Assembly: GCF_002551245.1 (NCBI RefSeq)
Contig: NZ_NTGZ01000020.1
Span: forward strand, 6,966 to 50,583
Source of the DNA: Streptomyces sp. rh34
GTDB lineage: Bacteria; Actinomycetota; Actinomycetes; Streptomycetales; Streptomycetaceae
DNA length: 43,618 bases
Direction of reading: 5' to 3'
Shown here: piece after piece, positions 1 through 7,107 of the stretch
Position numbering within the stretch: the first letter of the stretch is position 1
Layout of the letters: each line of letters starts with the position of its first letter
Position numbers and translations under genes: made by a program
Notes under the pieces: generated by a model
Seen by the model: the letters and a program-made list of their open reading frames with translations, nothing else
Told to the model about the DNA's origin: nothing
The model's database searches: none

Positions 1-19
1 AGATGTGTATAAGAGACAG
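1..19. other. Untrimmed Tn5/Nextera mosaic-end adapter
   Basis: The first 19 bases, AGATGTGTATAAGAGACAG, are exactly the Tn5 transposase mosaic end used in tagmentation libraries. This is library sequence, not genome. Reading frames that run through it give the artefactual protein starts MYKRQ and MCIRDR on the plus strand and an ending CLLYTS on the minus strand. Genomic sequence starts at base 20, and base 1 is therefore the end of an assembled contig. Confidence 0.97.
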
Positions 20-321
20 GCGTACGCCTGGTCGCGCCGCAGCCGGTCCACGGCCCGGCGCCGGGCGGTCGTCAGCAGCCAGGCCCCGGGCCGGGCGGGG
101 ACGCCCTCGGCGGGCCAGTGCCGCAGCGCGGCCTCGATCGCCTCGGACGTCACCTCCTCGGCCAGGTCGAGGTCCCCGAACCGGCGGACGAGGGAGGCGA
201 GCAGCAGCCCGCGCTCCTCCCGGAACACCGCCTCGACGGCCTCGGCGGCCACGCGGCCCTCGTGCGGGGACACACCCTCCCCCGGGGGCTCCTCCCCTGG
301 GGACACACCCTCGCCCGGCAC
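20..321 (-). CDS. ECF42-like RNA polymerase sigma factor, N-terminal part (cut by contig end)
   Basis: About 100 residues of an extracytoplasmic-function sigma factor are present; the rest lies beyond the contig end. Visible motifs are FREERGLLLASLVRRFGDLD, then LAEEVTSEAIEAALRHWP and PGAWLLTTARRRAVDRLRRD, which form sigma region 2 (core binding, -10 recognition). The GTG at 321 lies 5 bp after the stop of the DGPF protein. GTGs at 306 and 273 are in-frame alternatives, because the start region contains two near-identical EGVSP-coding repeats. ECF42 sigma factors are known to be encoded next to DGPF/YCII proteins, as here. The group normally carries a C-terminal extension, which cannot be seen. 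The family call is strong; the ECF42 subgroup rests on sequence style and context. Confidence 0.88.
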
Positions 322-326
322 GGCTC

Positions 327-677
327 TCAGGCCCCGAAGTCCGCGACCGGCCGGACGACGACCGAGCCGCCGTCCCGCGAGCCGGGACAGCGTGCGGCCC
401 AGTCGAGGGCGGCGTCGAGGTCGGGCACGTCGATCACGAGGAACCCGCCCAGCAGCTCCCGCGTCTCGGCGAACGGCCCGTCCGTCACGGTCCGCTCCCC
501 GGTCGGCGAGACCCGCACGGTGGTCGCGGTCACCAGATCGGCCAGCGACTCCCCGGAGACGTGGATCCCCGCGTCGCGTACGTCCTTGTCGTAGGCCATC
601 CAGTCCTCGACGGTGCACTGGGGCGCGCCGCCCTGCTCGTCGACGGCCCCGCTGTGGATCAGCAGCATGTACTTCAT
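327..677 (-). CDS. YCII-family DGPF-motif protein
   Basis: A 116-residue protein beginning MKYMLLIHSG with the signature TDGPFAETRE at residues 65-74 and a strand-rich end (GGFLVIDVPDLDAALDWA). This is a complete YCII/DGPF domain, a small alpha/beta-barrel dimer fold of unclear chemistry. The start is the ATG at 677, preceded by GAAGGAG at good spacing. It lies 5 bp upstream of the sigma gene and is probably co-transcribed with it. DGPF proteins are the standard genomic companions of ECF42 sigma factors, but whether they regulate the sigma factor or are its targets is not settled. No catalytic assignment is made. Confidence 0.92.
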   Translation of the reverse strand: MKYMLLIHSGAVDEQGGAPQCTVEDWMAYDKDVRDAGIHVSGESLADLVTATTVRVSPTGERTVTDGPFAETRELLGGFLVIDVPDLDAALDWAARCPGSRDGGSVVVRPVADFGA

Positions 678-816
678 GGTCGGCTCCTTCTCGCCTGCGT
701 GTCGCGCCCGCCGTGCGGGTCGCCCTACACGATGACGACGAACGGGACCGGGGCGGATCGACACGCCGCCCGAATCTTTTTCACGACGTGTTTCACGACG
801 GGGCTGCCGGTCCACA

Positions 817-2208
817 TCACGACGGGATCCGGCGTCCCGCCGCGTCCTCGTCCTCCTCGTCCTCCGCGCCCGCCCCCGCACGCCCGCAGACGCCCATGCT
901 GCACCAGCGACGCCGGCCGCCCGCGTCGAGGAAGAGCCACCCGCAGTCCTCCCCCGGGCAGACGCGGACGGTGAGGCGGCGGGGATCGGCGAGCAGGTCC
1001 GCGGCGCGCTGGGCCACGGCGTACAGCGGGAGCCGGGGCCCGGATGCCGGGTCCGGGCTCCAGCGCCCGAGGCCGTCCTCGCCCCGGACGAAGACCGCGC
1101 GGCGCATCGCCTCCTGGACCACCTCGGCGACCCGGGCGAACGCCCCGCCGTCGCCCCGGCCCCGCTCCTCCGTCAGACAGCCGTACAGCGCGCCCCGGAA
1201 CTCCCGCGCTCCCGCCAACACGACACTCGCCTCCTCGGGCCGCTCCTCCGCCCGCCGCAGCAGCCGGGAGACCGTACGGTCGTCGAGGAGGTCCAGGTGC
1301 CCGGCCCAGACCGCGAGCGTGCGGTAGCCGCGCAGCCACTCCGAGCCGGGCCGCCGCTCGCCGCCCCACCCCGCGTAGGTGTTGCAGAACTCCAGGGCCG
1401 GGTCCCCGCTGGTGTTCCACGGCAGCCACTCCCCCCGCACCCGGACGGCGTACGTGGGTGGCGCAGGCCGCCGCAGGGCCGGGTCGTCCCGGCGTACCCG
1501 GTCGTACAGCGACCGCAGGTCCCGCCCCGGCTCGGCGTCGAAGACGGACCGCAGGGCGCCGCGCGTGGCCCGGTAGAGCCCGAGCGCGTCCGCCGACCGC
1601 CCGCTGCGGTGCAGGGCGACCATGCTGTCCGCGACGAGGCGTTCGCGCTCGGGGTGTTCCTCGGCGAGCGGGGGCAGCTCGGCGGCCACGCGCTCGTGCC
1701 GCCCCAGCGAGAGGAGAAGCCGGGCGCGCTCCTCCGCCGCCGACAGCCGCAGCGCGGCGAGCGGCCGGCCGATCCGGTCGCGCAGGGCCTCGTCCGCGAC
1801 GTCCGCGAGCGGTTCGCCCCGCCACAGCGCGAGCGCCCGGTCGTAGCGGAGCACCCGCTCCTCGTCGTCCACGGCCGACGGCGCCTCGCGCACCGCGTCC
1901 TCGAAGGCGCGGACGTCGAACTCGTGGTCGTCGGGGCTCAGGAGGTAGCCGTCGTGCCGCGTCTCCAGCTGTACGCCGTCGGGCCCGAGGGCGGCGCGCA
2001 GCCTGCCGATGTAGGTGTGCACGGTGGACCGGGCCCCGGCCGGGGCCTCGCCGTTCCAGAGCAGGTCGATGAGCCTGCCGGTCGGAACGGTCCGGCCCGC
2101 CTCCAAGGCGAGCACGGCCAGCAGGCACCGCTCCTGGCGGCGCAGCCCCGCGAGCACGGGCCGCCCCCGGTGGAGGACGACGAAGGGCCCGAGCAACTGG
2201 AATTCCAT
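817..2208 (-). CDS. SARP-type regulator fused to ABATE/CGNR zinc-finger domain
   Basis: A 463-residue predicted DNA-binding protein with an unusual architecture. Residues 1-90 form the OmpR-like winged helix of SARP regulators (MEFQLLGPFVV at the start, STVHTYIGRLRAALG as the recognition region). Residues about 97-243 form the bacterial transcriptional activation (BTAD) domain. From about 255 an ABATE-like domain begins (SGDPALEFCNTYAGW), followed by a CGNR-type zinc finger with Cys 417, 422, 436 and 441 (CX4C-X13-CX4C, containing RRWCSMGVCG). The canonical CGNR motif reads CGRA here, but all four cysteines remain. An acidic tail follows. The ATG at 2208 was chosen because it opens the winged helix exactly; a longer reading to 2313 adds an unrelated 35 residues. 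It lies upstream of the DGPF/sigma pair, 139 bp away on the same strand, and diverges from the secreted-protein gene at 2358. Confidence 0.88.
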   Translation of the reverse strand: MEFQLLGPFVVLHRGRPVLAGLRRQERCLLAVLALEAGRTVPTGRLIDLLWNGEAPAGARSTVHTYIGRLRAALGPDGVQLETRHDGYLLSPDDHEFDVRAFEDAVREAPSAVDDEERVLRYDRALALWRGEPLADVADEALRDRIGRPLAALRLSAAEERARLLLSLGRHERVAAELPPLAEEHPERERLVADSMVALHRSGRSADALGLYRATRGALRSVFDAEPGRDLRSLYDRVRRDDPALRRPAPPTYAVRVRGEWLPWNTSGDPALEFCNTYAGWGGERRPGSEWLRGYRTLAVWAGHLDLLDDRTVSRLLRRAEERPEEASVVLAGAREFRGALYGCLTEERGRGDGGAFARVAEVVQEAMRRAVFVRGEDGLGRWSPDPASGPRLPLYAVAQRAADLLADPRRLTVRVCPGEDCGWLFLDAGGRRRWCSMGVCGRAGAGAEDEEDEDAAGRRIPS

Positions 2209-2357
2209 CGGGCAAGGATCCAGCCGGCCCTGCCCACGGGGCCACCCCTCGGCCCGGCACGCATCGTGGTGAGCCTTTGGTGAGCGACCCGGCGCATGCT
2301 GCGTCGAACACACGGCCCCGGCCTCCGGCCGACGGCCTCCGACTTCGGGGAGTTCTC

Positions 2358-2885
2358 ATGCGCAGCATCGTTCTCGGCGCCCTCGGCACGGCCTGCGCGG
2401 CCGTGGTGACACTCGGCACGGGCCACGCGGCGGCGGCCGCCCCCGCCACCACCGCTCCGCAGGGATCCGGCTGGGAACCGGCCCCCTCGGCCCCCTGGGA
2501 CGTCGCGGCGGGCGAGCGGTGCGCGTTCGCCATCCACGGCGAGCCGATCGTGGACGAGGTCGTCCGGCGCGAACTGCCCCCGCCCGCCGAGGGCGTCACG
2601 CGCAGCGCGTACAAGGGCGACCTCGTGGTCCGGGTGACGAACAAGGAGACCGGGGCCCACTACGACGCCGACGTGAGCGGCTCCGCCCTGGTCGACGTGT
2701 ACGCCTCCGGGGCCCAGTTCTGGCGGGTGGCGGGCCCGGTGCTGGTGGGCGTCGGGGACGGCAACCTCGCGCGGGGGATGTACGTCGTCGACGGCGTCTA
2801 CACGATCGGCATCAGCCCGACGGGCAGCAAGACCGTGACGGGCCCGGTGGTCGCCACGGACAGCATCTGCGCGCACATCGACTGA
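2358..2885 (+). CDS. Small secreted protein, unknown function
   Basis: A 175-residue protein with a Sec signal peptide: MRS, a hydrophobic run to about residue 20, then AAAAAPA with likely cleavage near residue 28. The mature part has two cysteines, C55 and C171, near opposite ends and could form one disulfide. The ATG at 2358 is preceded by GGGGAG at suitable spacing. I recognise no named family; the strand-rich mature region (LVVRVTNKETGAHYDADVSG) suggests a small extracellular beta-sandwich, which is inference only. It is divergent from the SARP-CGNR gene across 149 bp. Its stop codon directly abuts that of the convergent HTH gene. Confidence 0.8.
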   Translation: MRSIVLGALGTACAAVVTLGTGHAAAAAPATTAPQGSGWEPAPSAPWDVAAGERCAFAIHGEPIVDEVVRRELPPPAEGVTRSAYKGDLVVRVTNKETGAHYDADVSGSALVDVYASGAQFWRVAGPVLVGVGDGNLARGMYVVDGVYTIGISPTGSKTVTGPVVATDSICAHID

Positions 2886-3926
2886 TCAGGCGCCGAGCAG
2901 GCACGGCTCGTCGTCCGCGTACGCCCGGACCTCGCGGCATTCCCCGCAGGATCCCGGCTCGGACGACCGGAAGGCGCGGTCGCAGTCGTCACAGTTCTGG
3001 AGGGGGACGACGGGCGCGGCGGCGGGCAGGCGCGGCGGAAGGAGCGCGATGAGCCGGTGCCGTACCAGCTTCGCCGGGTGCCGGAGGGGTACGGGCGGGT
3101 CATCGGTGAGCGCGACCCGCACGGCGTCCGGCCGCATGCCCCGCTCCAGCCAGGCGGCGACCCCGGGGGTGAGCCCCTCCACGTCCGCCTCGGTGAGGAC
3201 GAACCGGGGCGCGGCATCCTGGAGCCCGGCGAGCAGGCGGGCGGCCTCGGCGAACAACGCGGCGGTGGGCCTGTGGGGGAAGGGCAACGGCGGGGGCGGC
3301 GGCTTGGGCGCGGTGGGCGGCGGCACGAGCCGGGGAGCGGACGCCGGTGCGTGTCCGAGCGCAGACGCAGATACGGGTACGGGTACGGGTACGGGGGCCG
3401 GTTCGCGCTCCGGTACGGGAGCGGGTGCCGCCTCCCGTACGGGCGGCTCCGGGGCAGGAGCAGGAGCGGGAGCAGGGGCAGGAGCAGGGGCCGGGGCAGG
3501 GGCAGGGGCAGGGGCAGCGGCTGAAGTTCCGACAGCCCCGGCCCCAGCCCTGGCCACAGCCGCAGCCCCCGCCCGCCGGGTCGCCGCCTCCGGGTGGTTG
3601 TACGACTCCGTACGCGTGGCCACCCGCCCGCCCTGAACACGTTCGCGGATGCGGCGCAGGAACCCGTGGTGCTCCAACTCCCGCAGCGCGGCGGCGATGC
3701 GCGCCTCGCTCTCCGGGAAGATCGCGGCGAGGGCCTTGACGCCGATGCGCCTCCCGGCGGGGAGCGACTGGATGTGGGTGCCGAGGCCGATGGCCAGCAG
3801 GGACATGCCCCGGTGCTGGGAGAGCCGGTTGGAGATGATCGAGTAACCGTCGGTGAGCCGGATGTTGATGTGTACGACACCGGAGGACGGGACGCGCGAG
3901 GGCGCGCTAACCTGCTGGGTATCCAT
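2886..3926 (-). CDS. Winged-helix protein with Ala-Pro linker and C-terminal zinc ribbon
   Basis: A 346-residue protein of a type common in Streptomyces. Residues about 25-100 form a helix-turn-helix/winged helix (IGVKALAAIFPESEARIAAALRELEHHGFL) with a wing-like strand after it. Residues about 118-210 are a low-complexity linker with (AP)n at 137-159 and (PV)n at 173-185. Residues about 212-300 are a second helical region. The end carries CDDC at 312-315 and CGEC at 327-330, a zinc-ribbon pattern (CX2C-X11-CX2C). The start is the ATG at 3926. The helical part resembles DnaD/replication-initiator-like winged helices, but no specific role can be given. It converges on the gene at 2358 with no intergenic base. 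Confidence 0.85.
   Translation of the reverse strand: MDTQQVSAPSRVPSSGVVHINIRLTDGYSIISNRLSQHRGMSLLAIGLGTHIQSLPAGRRIGVKALAAIFPESEARIAAALRELEHHGFLRRIRERVQGGRVATRTESYNHPEAATRRAGAAAVARAGAGAVGTSAAAPAPAPAPAPAPAPAPAPAPAPEPPVREAAPAPVPEREPAPVPVPVPVSASALGHAPASAPRLVPPPTAPKPPPPPLPFPHRPTAALFAEAARLLAGLQDAAPRFVLTEADVEGLTPGVAAWLERGMRPDAVRVALTDDPPVPLRHPAKLVRHRLIALLPPRLPAAAPVVPLQNCDDCDRAFRSSEPGSCGECREVRAYADDEPCLLGA
3372..3519. repeat. Hexanucleotide microsatellites coding the Pro-rich linker
   Basis: Two short tandem tracts lie inside the HTH gene. At 3372-3397 a six-base unit related to GGGTAC repeats about four times and encodes alternating Pro-Val. At 3451-3519 units of GGGGCA and GGAGCA alternate about eleven times and encode Ala-Pro. 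All units are six bases, so slippage lengthens or shortens the linker without changing frame. Confidence 0.9.
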
Positions 3927-4199
3927 CGGGAAGGTACTGCTTCCTGTTGGTCAGGTCCTCGATCGGGATGCCAGTCCCGGCCGGGGGCCGTCTCATGTCT
4001 GGGGTGGTGGTCAGCGTGAGCATATGCCCGCCAACAGGTCATAAATCCAGCCCGGTTGGCACACTTCACCCATGTGAGTGACGGCGCGTACGCACGCTCA
4101 CACGCCCGCGCGCCCAGGGGTAGCCACTGCCCCGGTCAGGGTTGGGTTGGGTTATTTCCCCCGTACTAAAAGACACGTACTCAAAAGCTTTTACGTCGC

Positions 4200-4237
4200 G
4201 GGTGGCCGCGACGCGGTCCACCACGTCGCGGCCACCC
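4200..4237 (-). terminator. Hairpin downstream of the ATPase gene
   Basis: A perfect 14-bp inverted repeat (4200-4213 and 4224-4237, arms GGGTGGCCGCGACG / CGTCGCGGCCACCC) with a 10-nt loop lies 43 bp after the stop of the minus-strand ATPase gene. There is no T-run, as is common for Streptomyces terminators. Confidence 0.65.
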
Positions 4238-4247
4238 ACATCCCGGC

Positions 4248-4277
4248 TCACCGGGTCGCGGTTCACCGGGTCGCGGT
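4248..4277. repeat. Two exact 15-bp tandem repeats
   Basis: TCACCGGGTCGCGGT occurs twice without interruption (4248-4262 and 4263-4277), ending three bases before the stop codon of the minus-strand ATPase gene. A degenerate third relative follows at about 4289. Confidence 0.9.
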
Positions 4278-4279
4278 AG

Positions 4280-4699
4280 TCACGATCCGGTGAGCGCCAC
4301 CTCCGCCCACACGGTCTTGCGCGGGAACGGCCCGTGTTCCGTGCCCCACCGCACCGACAACGCCTCGACGAGCAACAGCCCGCGCCCGCTCTCGGAATCG
4401 GCGTCCGGGTCCCGCTTCAGCGGGTCCCGGTCACCCCGGGTGTCGACGACCTCGATCCGCAGGATGTCGTCGTACACGCTGAGCAGGATCCGGAAGTCCC
4501 GCCCCGGGACGTACCCGTGCAGAGCCGCGTTGGTCGCCAGCTCGCCGATGACAAGCCCCGCGTCCTCCAGCGGCAGCCCCCAGGAACGCAGTTGTTCGGT
4601 GGCCAGCAGGCGGGCGAGCCGGGCACCACGGCGGGTGGCGGAGAGCTGGACGGTGAACTGTCCGGTGCGAGCCCTCGGTTGGGTGATTCTTTGGTTCAT
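4280..4699 (-). CDS. RsbW-like ATP-binding regulatory protein (HATPase_c_2)
   Basis: A 139-residue single-domain GHKL ATPase of the anti-sigma / serine-kinase type. The N-box is at residues 52-66 (IGELATNAALHGYVPG), VVDTRGD at 84-90 is the G1 position, and SGRGLLLVEAL at 104-113 is the G2 glycine loop. There is no sensor or transmembrane segment. The ATG at 4699 diverges from the XRE gene (start 4835) across 135 bp. In Streptomyces such ATPases are repeatedly found beside XRE-DUF5753 and DUF397 genes, exactly as here, which argues for a shared regulatory module. Whether this one phosphorylates an anti-anti-sigma factor or binds the neighbouring regulator is unknown. Confidence 0.9.
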   Translation of the reverse strand: MNQRITQPRARTGQFTVQLSATRRGARLARLLATEQLRSWGLPLEDAGLVIGELATNAALHGYVPGRDFRILLSVYDDILRIEVVDTRGDRDPLKRDPDADSESGRGLLLVEALSVRWGTEHGPFPRKTVWAEVALTGS

Positions 4700-4834
4700 G
4701 TCACTCAGAGTGTCCGGACGTATCTACTCTGAGAAGCACTGACGCGCGTACGGACAGTGACTGTCCCCGGTGTACCGGGCCCCGTCCCCGCCGTACACGT
4801 CCGGCACACGGACACGGGTGGAGGCCTCTGCCGC

Positions 4835-5716
4835 ATGACTGACGAGAACAACCAGGACCGCGAGGACCGCACGGCGCTCGACGGGGACGACGAGGACCAG
4901 GACTTCGGCCTGGAGGACGACTCCGGCGCGGTCATCGCGGCGGTCGGCCGACAGATCAAGCTCTGGCGCGAGTCGGCCGGACTGCGCGCCGCCGAGCTGG
5001 GCACGGCCATCGGGTACAGCGAGAACCTGGTCTTCAAGGTCGAGGGCGGCCGGCGCATCCCGAAGCCGGAGTTCCTGGACAGAACCGATGACGCCGTGGG
5101 CGCGGGCGGCAAGATCTCGGCGATGAAGAAGGACGTGGAGGAGGCGCGGTATCCGAGGAAGGTCCGCGACCTGACGAAGCTGGAGGCGGAGGCCGTCGAA
5201 CTCGGCGCGTACGCCGGGGTGGTGATCCACGGGCTGCTCCAGACCGAGGAGTACGCGCGCGCTCTGTACCGCGAGCGACGGCCCGCCTACAGCGAGGACG
5301 ACGTCGAGCGTCTGGTGGCGGCCCGCATGGCCCGGCAGGTGGTGTTCGACCGGCGCCCCGCGCCGCTTCTGACCTTTGTCCAGGAGGAGTCGACCCTGCG
5401 GCGGCGCACCGGAGGCAGAATGGTCTTGCGCCGCCAGCTCGAACGCCTGCTTGAGCTGAGCCAGTTGCGGCATGTCGAGATCCAGGTCATGCCGATGGAG
5501 GCGGAGGAGCACGCGGGTCTCGGCGGTTCACACCGGATCCTTAAGCTCAAGGACGGAAAGACGGTCGGGCACAACGAGGTCCAGCTCATCAGCGGGCTGA
5601 TCACCAACCCACGCGAGGTGCAGATCCTGGAGATGCGGTACAACCTGATCCGGGCGCAGGCCCTCACTCCTCGGCTGTCACGGGAATTCATCGAGAAACT
5701 GCTGGGAGAGACATGA
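4835..5716 (+). CDS. XRE-family regulator with DUF5753 (WhiJ-like)
   Basis: A 293-residue regulator. Residues 1-30 are acidic and probably disordered. Residues about 33-95 form an XRE helix-turn-helix (IKLWRESAGLRAAELGTAIG, then YSENLVFKVEGGRRIP). Residues about 110-288 match DUF5753, with the typical IHGLLQTEEYARAL and LRRRTGGRMVLRRQLERLL stretches. The ATG at 4835 was chosen because GGAGG lies ten bases upstream; the longer reading from 4757 adds non-family sequence. Its stop overlaps the DUF397 start by 4 bp (ATGA), indicating translational coupling. WhiJ-type proteins modulate development in S. coelicolor; the specific regulon here cannot be read from sequence. Confidence 0.92.
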   Translation: MTDENNQDREDRTALDGDDEDQDFGLEDDSGAVIAAVGRQIKLWRESAGLRAAELGTAIGYSENLVFKVEGGRRIPKPEFLDRTDDAVGAGGKISAMKKDVEEARYPRKVRDLTKLEAEAVELGAYAGVVIHGLLQTEEYARALYRERRPAYSEDDVERLVAARMARQVVFDRRPAPLLTFVQEESTLRRRTGGRMVLRRQLERLLELSQLRHVEIQVMPMEAEEHAGLGGSHRILKLKDGKTVGHNEVQLISGLITNPREVQILEMRYNLIRAQALTPRLSREFIEKLLGET

Positions 5717-5904
5717 ACAGCACCGAGCTGACCTGGTACAAGAGCAGCTACAGCACCAACGACGGCCCTGATTGCGTCGAGGTCGCCACCGCCCCCGCCA
5801 CCATCCACGTACGCGACTCCAAGCAACTCCAGTCCGGCGGCCCGCACCTCGGCTTCACCCCCGCCGCCTGGGCGGACTTCGTCACGTACGCGTCGGAGGC
5901 CTGA
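5713..5904 (+). CDS. DUF397 small protein
   Basis: A 63-residue DUF397 protein with the family pattern LTWYKSSYSTNDGPDCVEVA, then VRDSK, then a final helix (PAAWADFVTYAS). It starts within the stop codon of the XRE-DUF5753 gene. DUF397 proteins are almost always encoded directly beside such regulators in actinomycetes and are thought to oppose or tune them. Some pairs have been described as antitoxin-like, but no toxin activity can be inferred here. Confidence 0.93.
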   Translation: MNSTELTWYKSSYSTNDGPDCVEVATAPATIHVRDSKQLQSGGPHLGFTPAAWADFVTYASEA

Positions 5905-5907
5905 GCC

Positions 5908-6306
5908 ATGTCCGTACCACCGACCGTACGCGTCAAGGACTTCGACCACCTCGTCCTCAACGTCGGGGACGTCGAGCGGGCCATCGCGTTCTACTGCGGG
6001 CCGCTGGGCCTGGAACCCGTACGGGTCGAGGAGTGGCGGGCGGGCAAGGTGCCCTTCCCCTCGGTCCGGGTCAGCCCGACCACGATCATCGACCTGCTGG
6101 ACCGTCCGCGCGGCGAGTCGAACGTGGACCACATCTGCCTCGTCGTCGACCCGCTCGACTGGCAGGAGGTGATCGACTCCGGGGTGTTCACGGTGAAGGA
6201 GGGCCCGGTTCCCCGCTTCGGGGCCCGGGGCTCGGCCACCTCGGTCTACGTACTCGACCCGGACGGCAACACGGTCGAGCTGCGCTGGTACCCGCAGGAC
6301 GCCTGA
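5908..6306 (+). CDS. VOC-family (glyoxalase/dioxygenase-like) protein
   Basis: A 132-residue vicinal-oxygen-chelate protein with two beta-alpha-beta-beta-beta modules. Likely metal ligands are H14 (FDHLVLNV), H75 (VDHICLVV) and E124 (NTVELRWY), the standard VOC positions. FYCGPLGLEPV at 29-39 and YVLDPDGNTVEL near the end are the usual family stretches. It starts 3 bp after the DUF397 stop and is probably co-transcribed with it. The substrate cannot be assigned: glyoxalase, extradiol dioxygenase and antibiotic-binding proteins share this fold. Confidence 0.9.
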   Translation: MSVPPTVRVKDFDHLVLNVGDVERAIAFYCGPLGLEPVRVEEWRAGKVPFPSVRVSPTTIIDLLDRPRGESNVDHICLVVDPLDWQEVIDSGVFTVKEGPVPRFGARGSATSVYVLDPDGNTVELRWYPQDA

Positions 6307-6421
6307 AGTCGCACGCCTGCCGCGCCGGGCTCCCCGGGACTCCGGGCCGTACTCCCGGGGAGCGGGGAGCCCGAGGGCCCGGGATACGCTGCTGCGCCCA
6401 CCCTTACCGGAGGTCATCTCA

Positions 6422-6958
6422 GTGTTCCCCGCCCGGGTACTCGCCGCTGCCCCTTTGGTTCTGGCGATGTTCGCCCTGTCCGGCTGCACTTCCCTGTGGG
6501 GCTGCACCGACACGCGTGCGCAGCGCGGTGAGGCCGGTGTCAGGGTGCAGGTCGAAAACACGTCCGGGCAGCCTCTCGGCGTCACCGCCGAGGTCGTCGA
6601 CTGGCGGCTGGAACCCCACCCGCAGGTGCCTTCCGACGGAGACAGGGTCCACTTCCACTACCGCTACGAAGGCGTCAGCACCGGCGGGATGTCCGGCCCT
6701 GCGGTGGATGTCTGCGCGGTCGACGACGAGCGCGTGGCGTTGGGGTGTCAGACGGTCCATTCGTCCGGGTCGTGGCCCGAGCCGGACGGTGCCCTCACGG
6801 GCGACCGGTGGCTCGTGGTCGAGGACTCCGAGCAGGTTGCCGAAGTGCTGTTGATCCCCAATGACCAGTCCTACGAACCACGAACCTGCGAGCAGGACAT
6901 GAAGGACGGTGGCGGGACGCATCCTCCGGAAACACCCCGCAGGGGGGACCAGCTGTAG
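6422..6958 (+). CDS. Putative lipoprotein, unknown function
   Basis: A 178-residue protein whose start carries a lipoprotein signal peptide: MFPARVLAAAPLVLAMF followed by the lipobox ALSGC, with the lipidated Cys at residue 22. The GTG at 6422 is preceded by GGAGG at 6409-6413. The mature part contains a possible beta-rich domain (VRVQVENTSGQPLGVTAEVV) and several Cys residues, then a charged Pro-rich tail. It should be anchored to the outer face of the membrane. No family is recognised. It is a stand-alone gene on the same strand as its neighbours. Confidence 0.8.
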   Translation: MFPARVLAAAPLVLAMFALSGCTSLWGCTDTRAQRGEAGVRVQVENTSGQPLGVTAEVVDWRLEPHPQVPSDGDRVHFHYRYEGVSTGGMSGPAVDVCAVDDERVALGCQTVHSSGSWPEPDGALTGDRWLVVEDSEQVAEVLLIPNDQSYEPRTCEQDMKDGGGTHPPETPRRGDQL

Positions 6959-7107
6959 GGAGGCCAGGGCGGTCGAGCACGGGGCGGCCCTCACCCGGTG
7001 CGGGGCCGGGCTTCCCGGACGGCCCGCCCCGAGGAGCCGTGAACCTTTCCGGCCGCTGCGGACAACAGGGGTGACAGCCACACCGACCGACGCCCCCTGG
7101 AGGCGCA

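Larger units (their letters stand above)
3927..4279. other. Intergenic region upstream of the HTH gene
   Basis: This 353-bp stretch separates the start of the HTH gene from the 3' end of the ATPase gene. I see no convincing gene; the short open frames here lack Streptomyces codon bias. It holds a relatively A/T-rich patch at 4162-4192 with the near-repeat CGTACTAAAAG / CGTACTCAAAAG and the palindrome AAAAGCTTTT (4183-4192), a GGGTTGGGTTGGGTTA run near 4138-4153, a large hairpin and a tandem repeat (listed separately). The separated inverted pair CCTGTTGG (3943-3950) and CCAACAGG (4031-4038) brackets the likely promoter zone of the HTH gene. No clear -35/-10 pair was found. Confidence 0.6.

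Noticed and set aside
3..1327. Long plus-strand open frames starting MCIRDR and MYKRQ
   Set aside because: They start inside the sequencing adapter and are antisense to the sigma, DGPF and SARP genes.
4138..4153. GGGTTGGGTTGGGTTA as a telomere-like or quadruplex element
   Set aside because: Only three G-triplets on one strand; too short to support either claim.
4066..4293. Short frames on both strands between the HTH and ATPase genes
   Set aside because: They run through a hairpin and tandem repeats and lack Streptomyces third-position bias.
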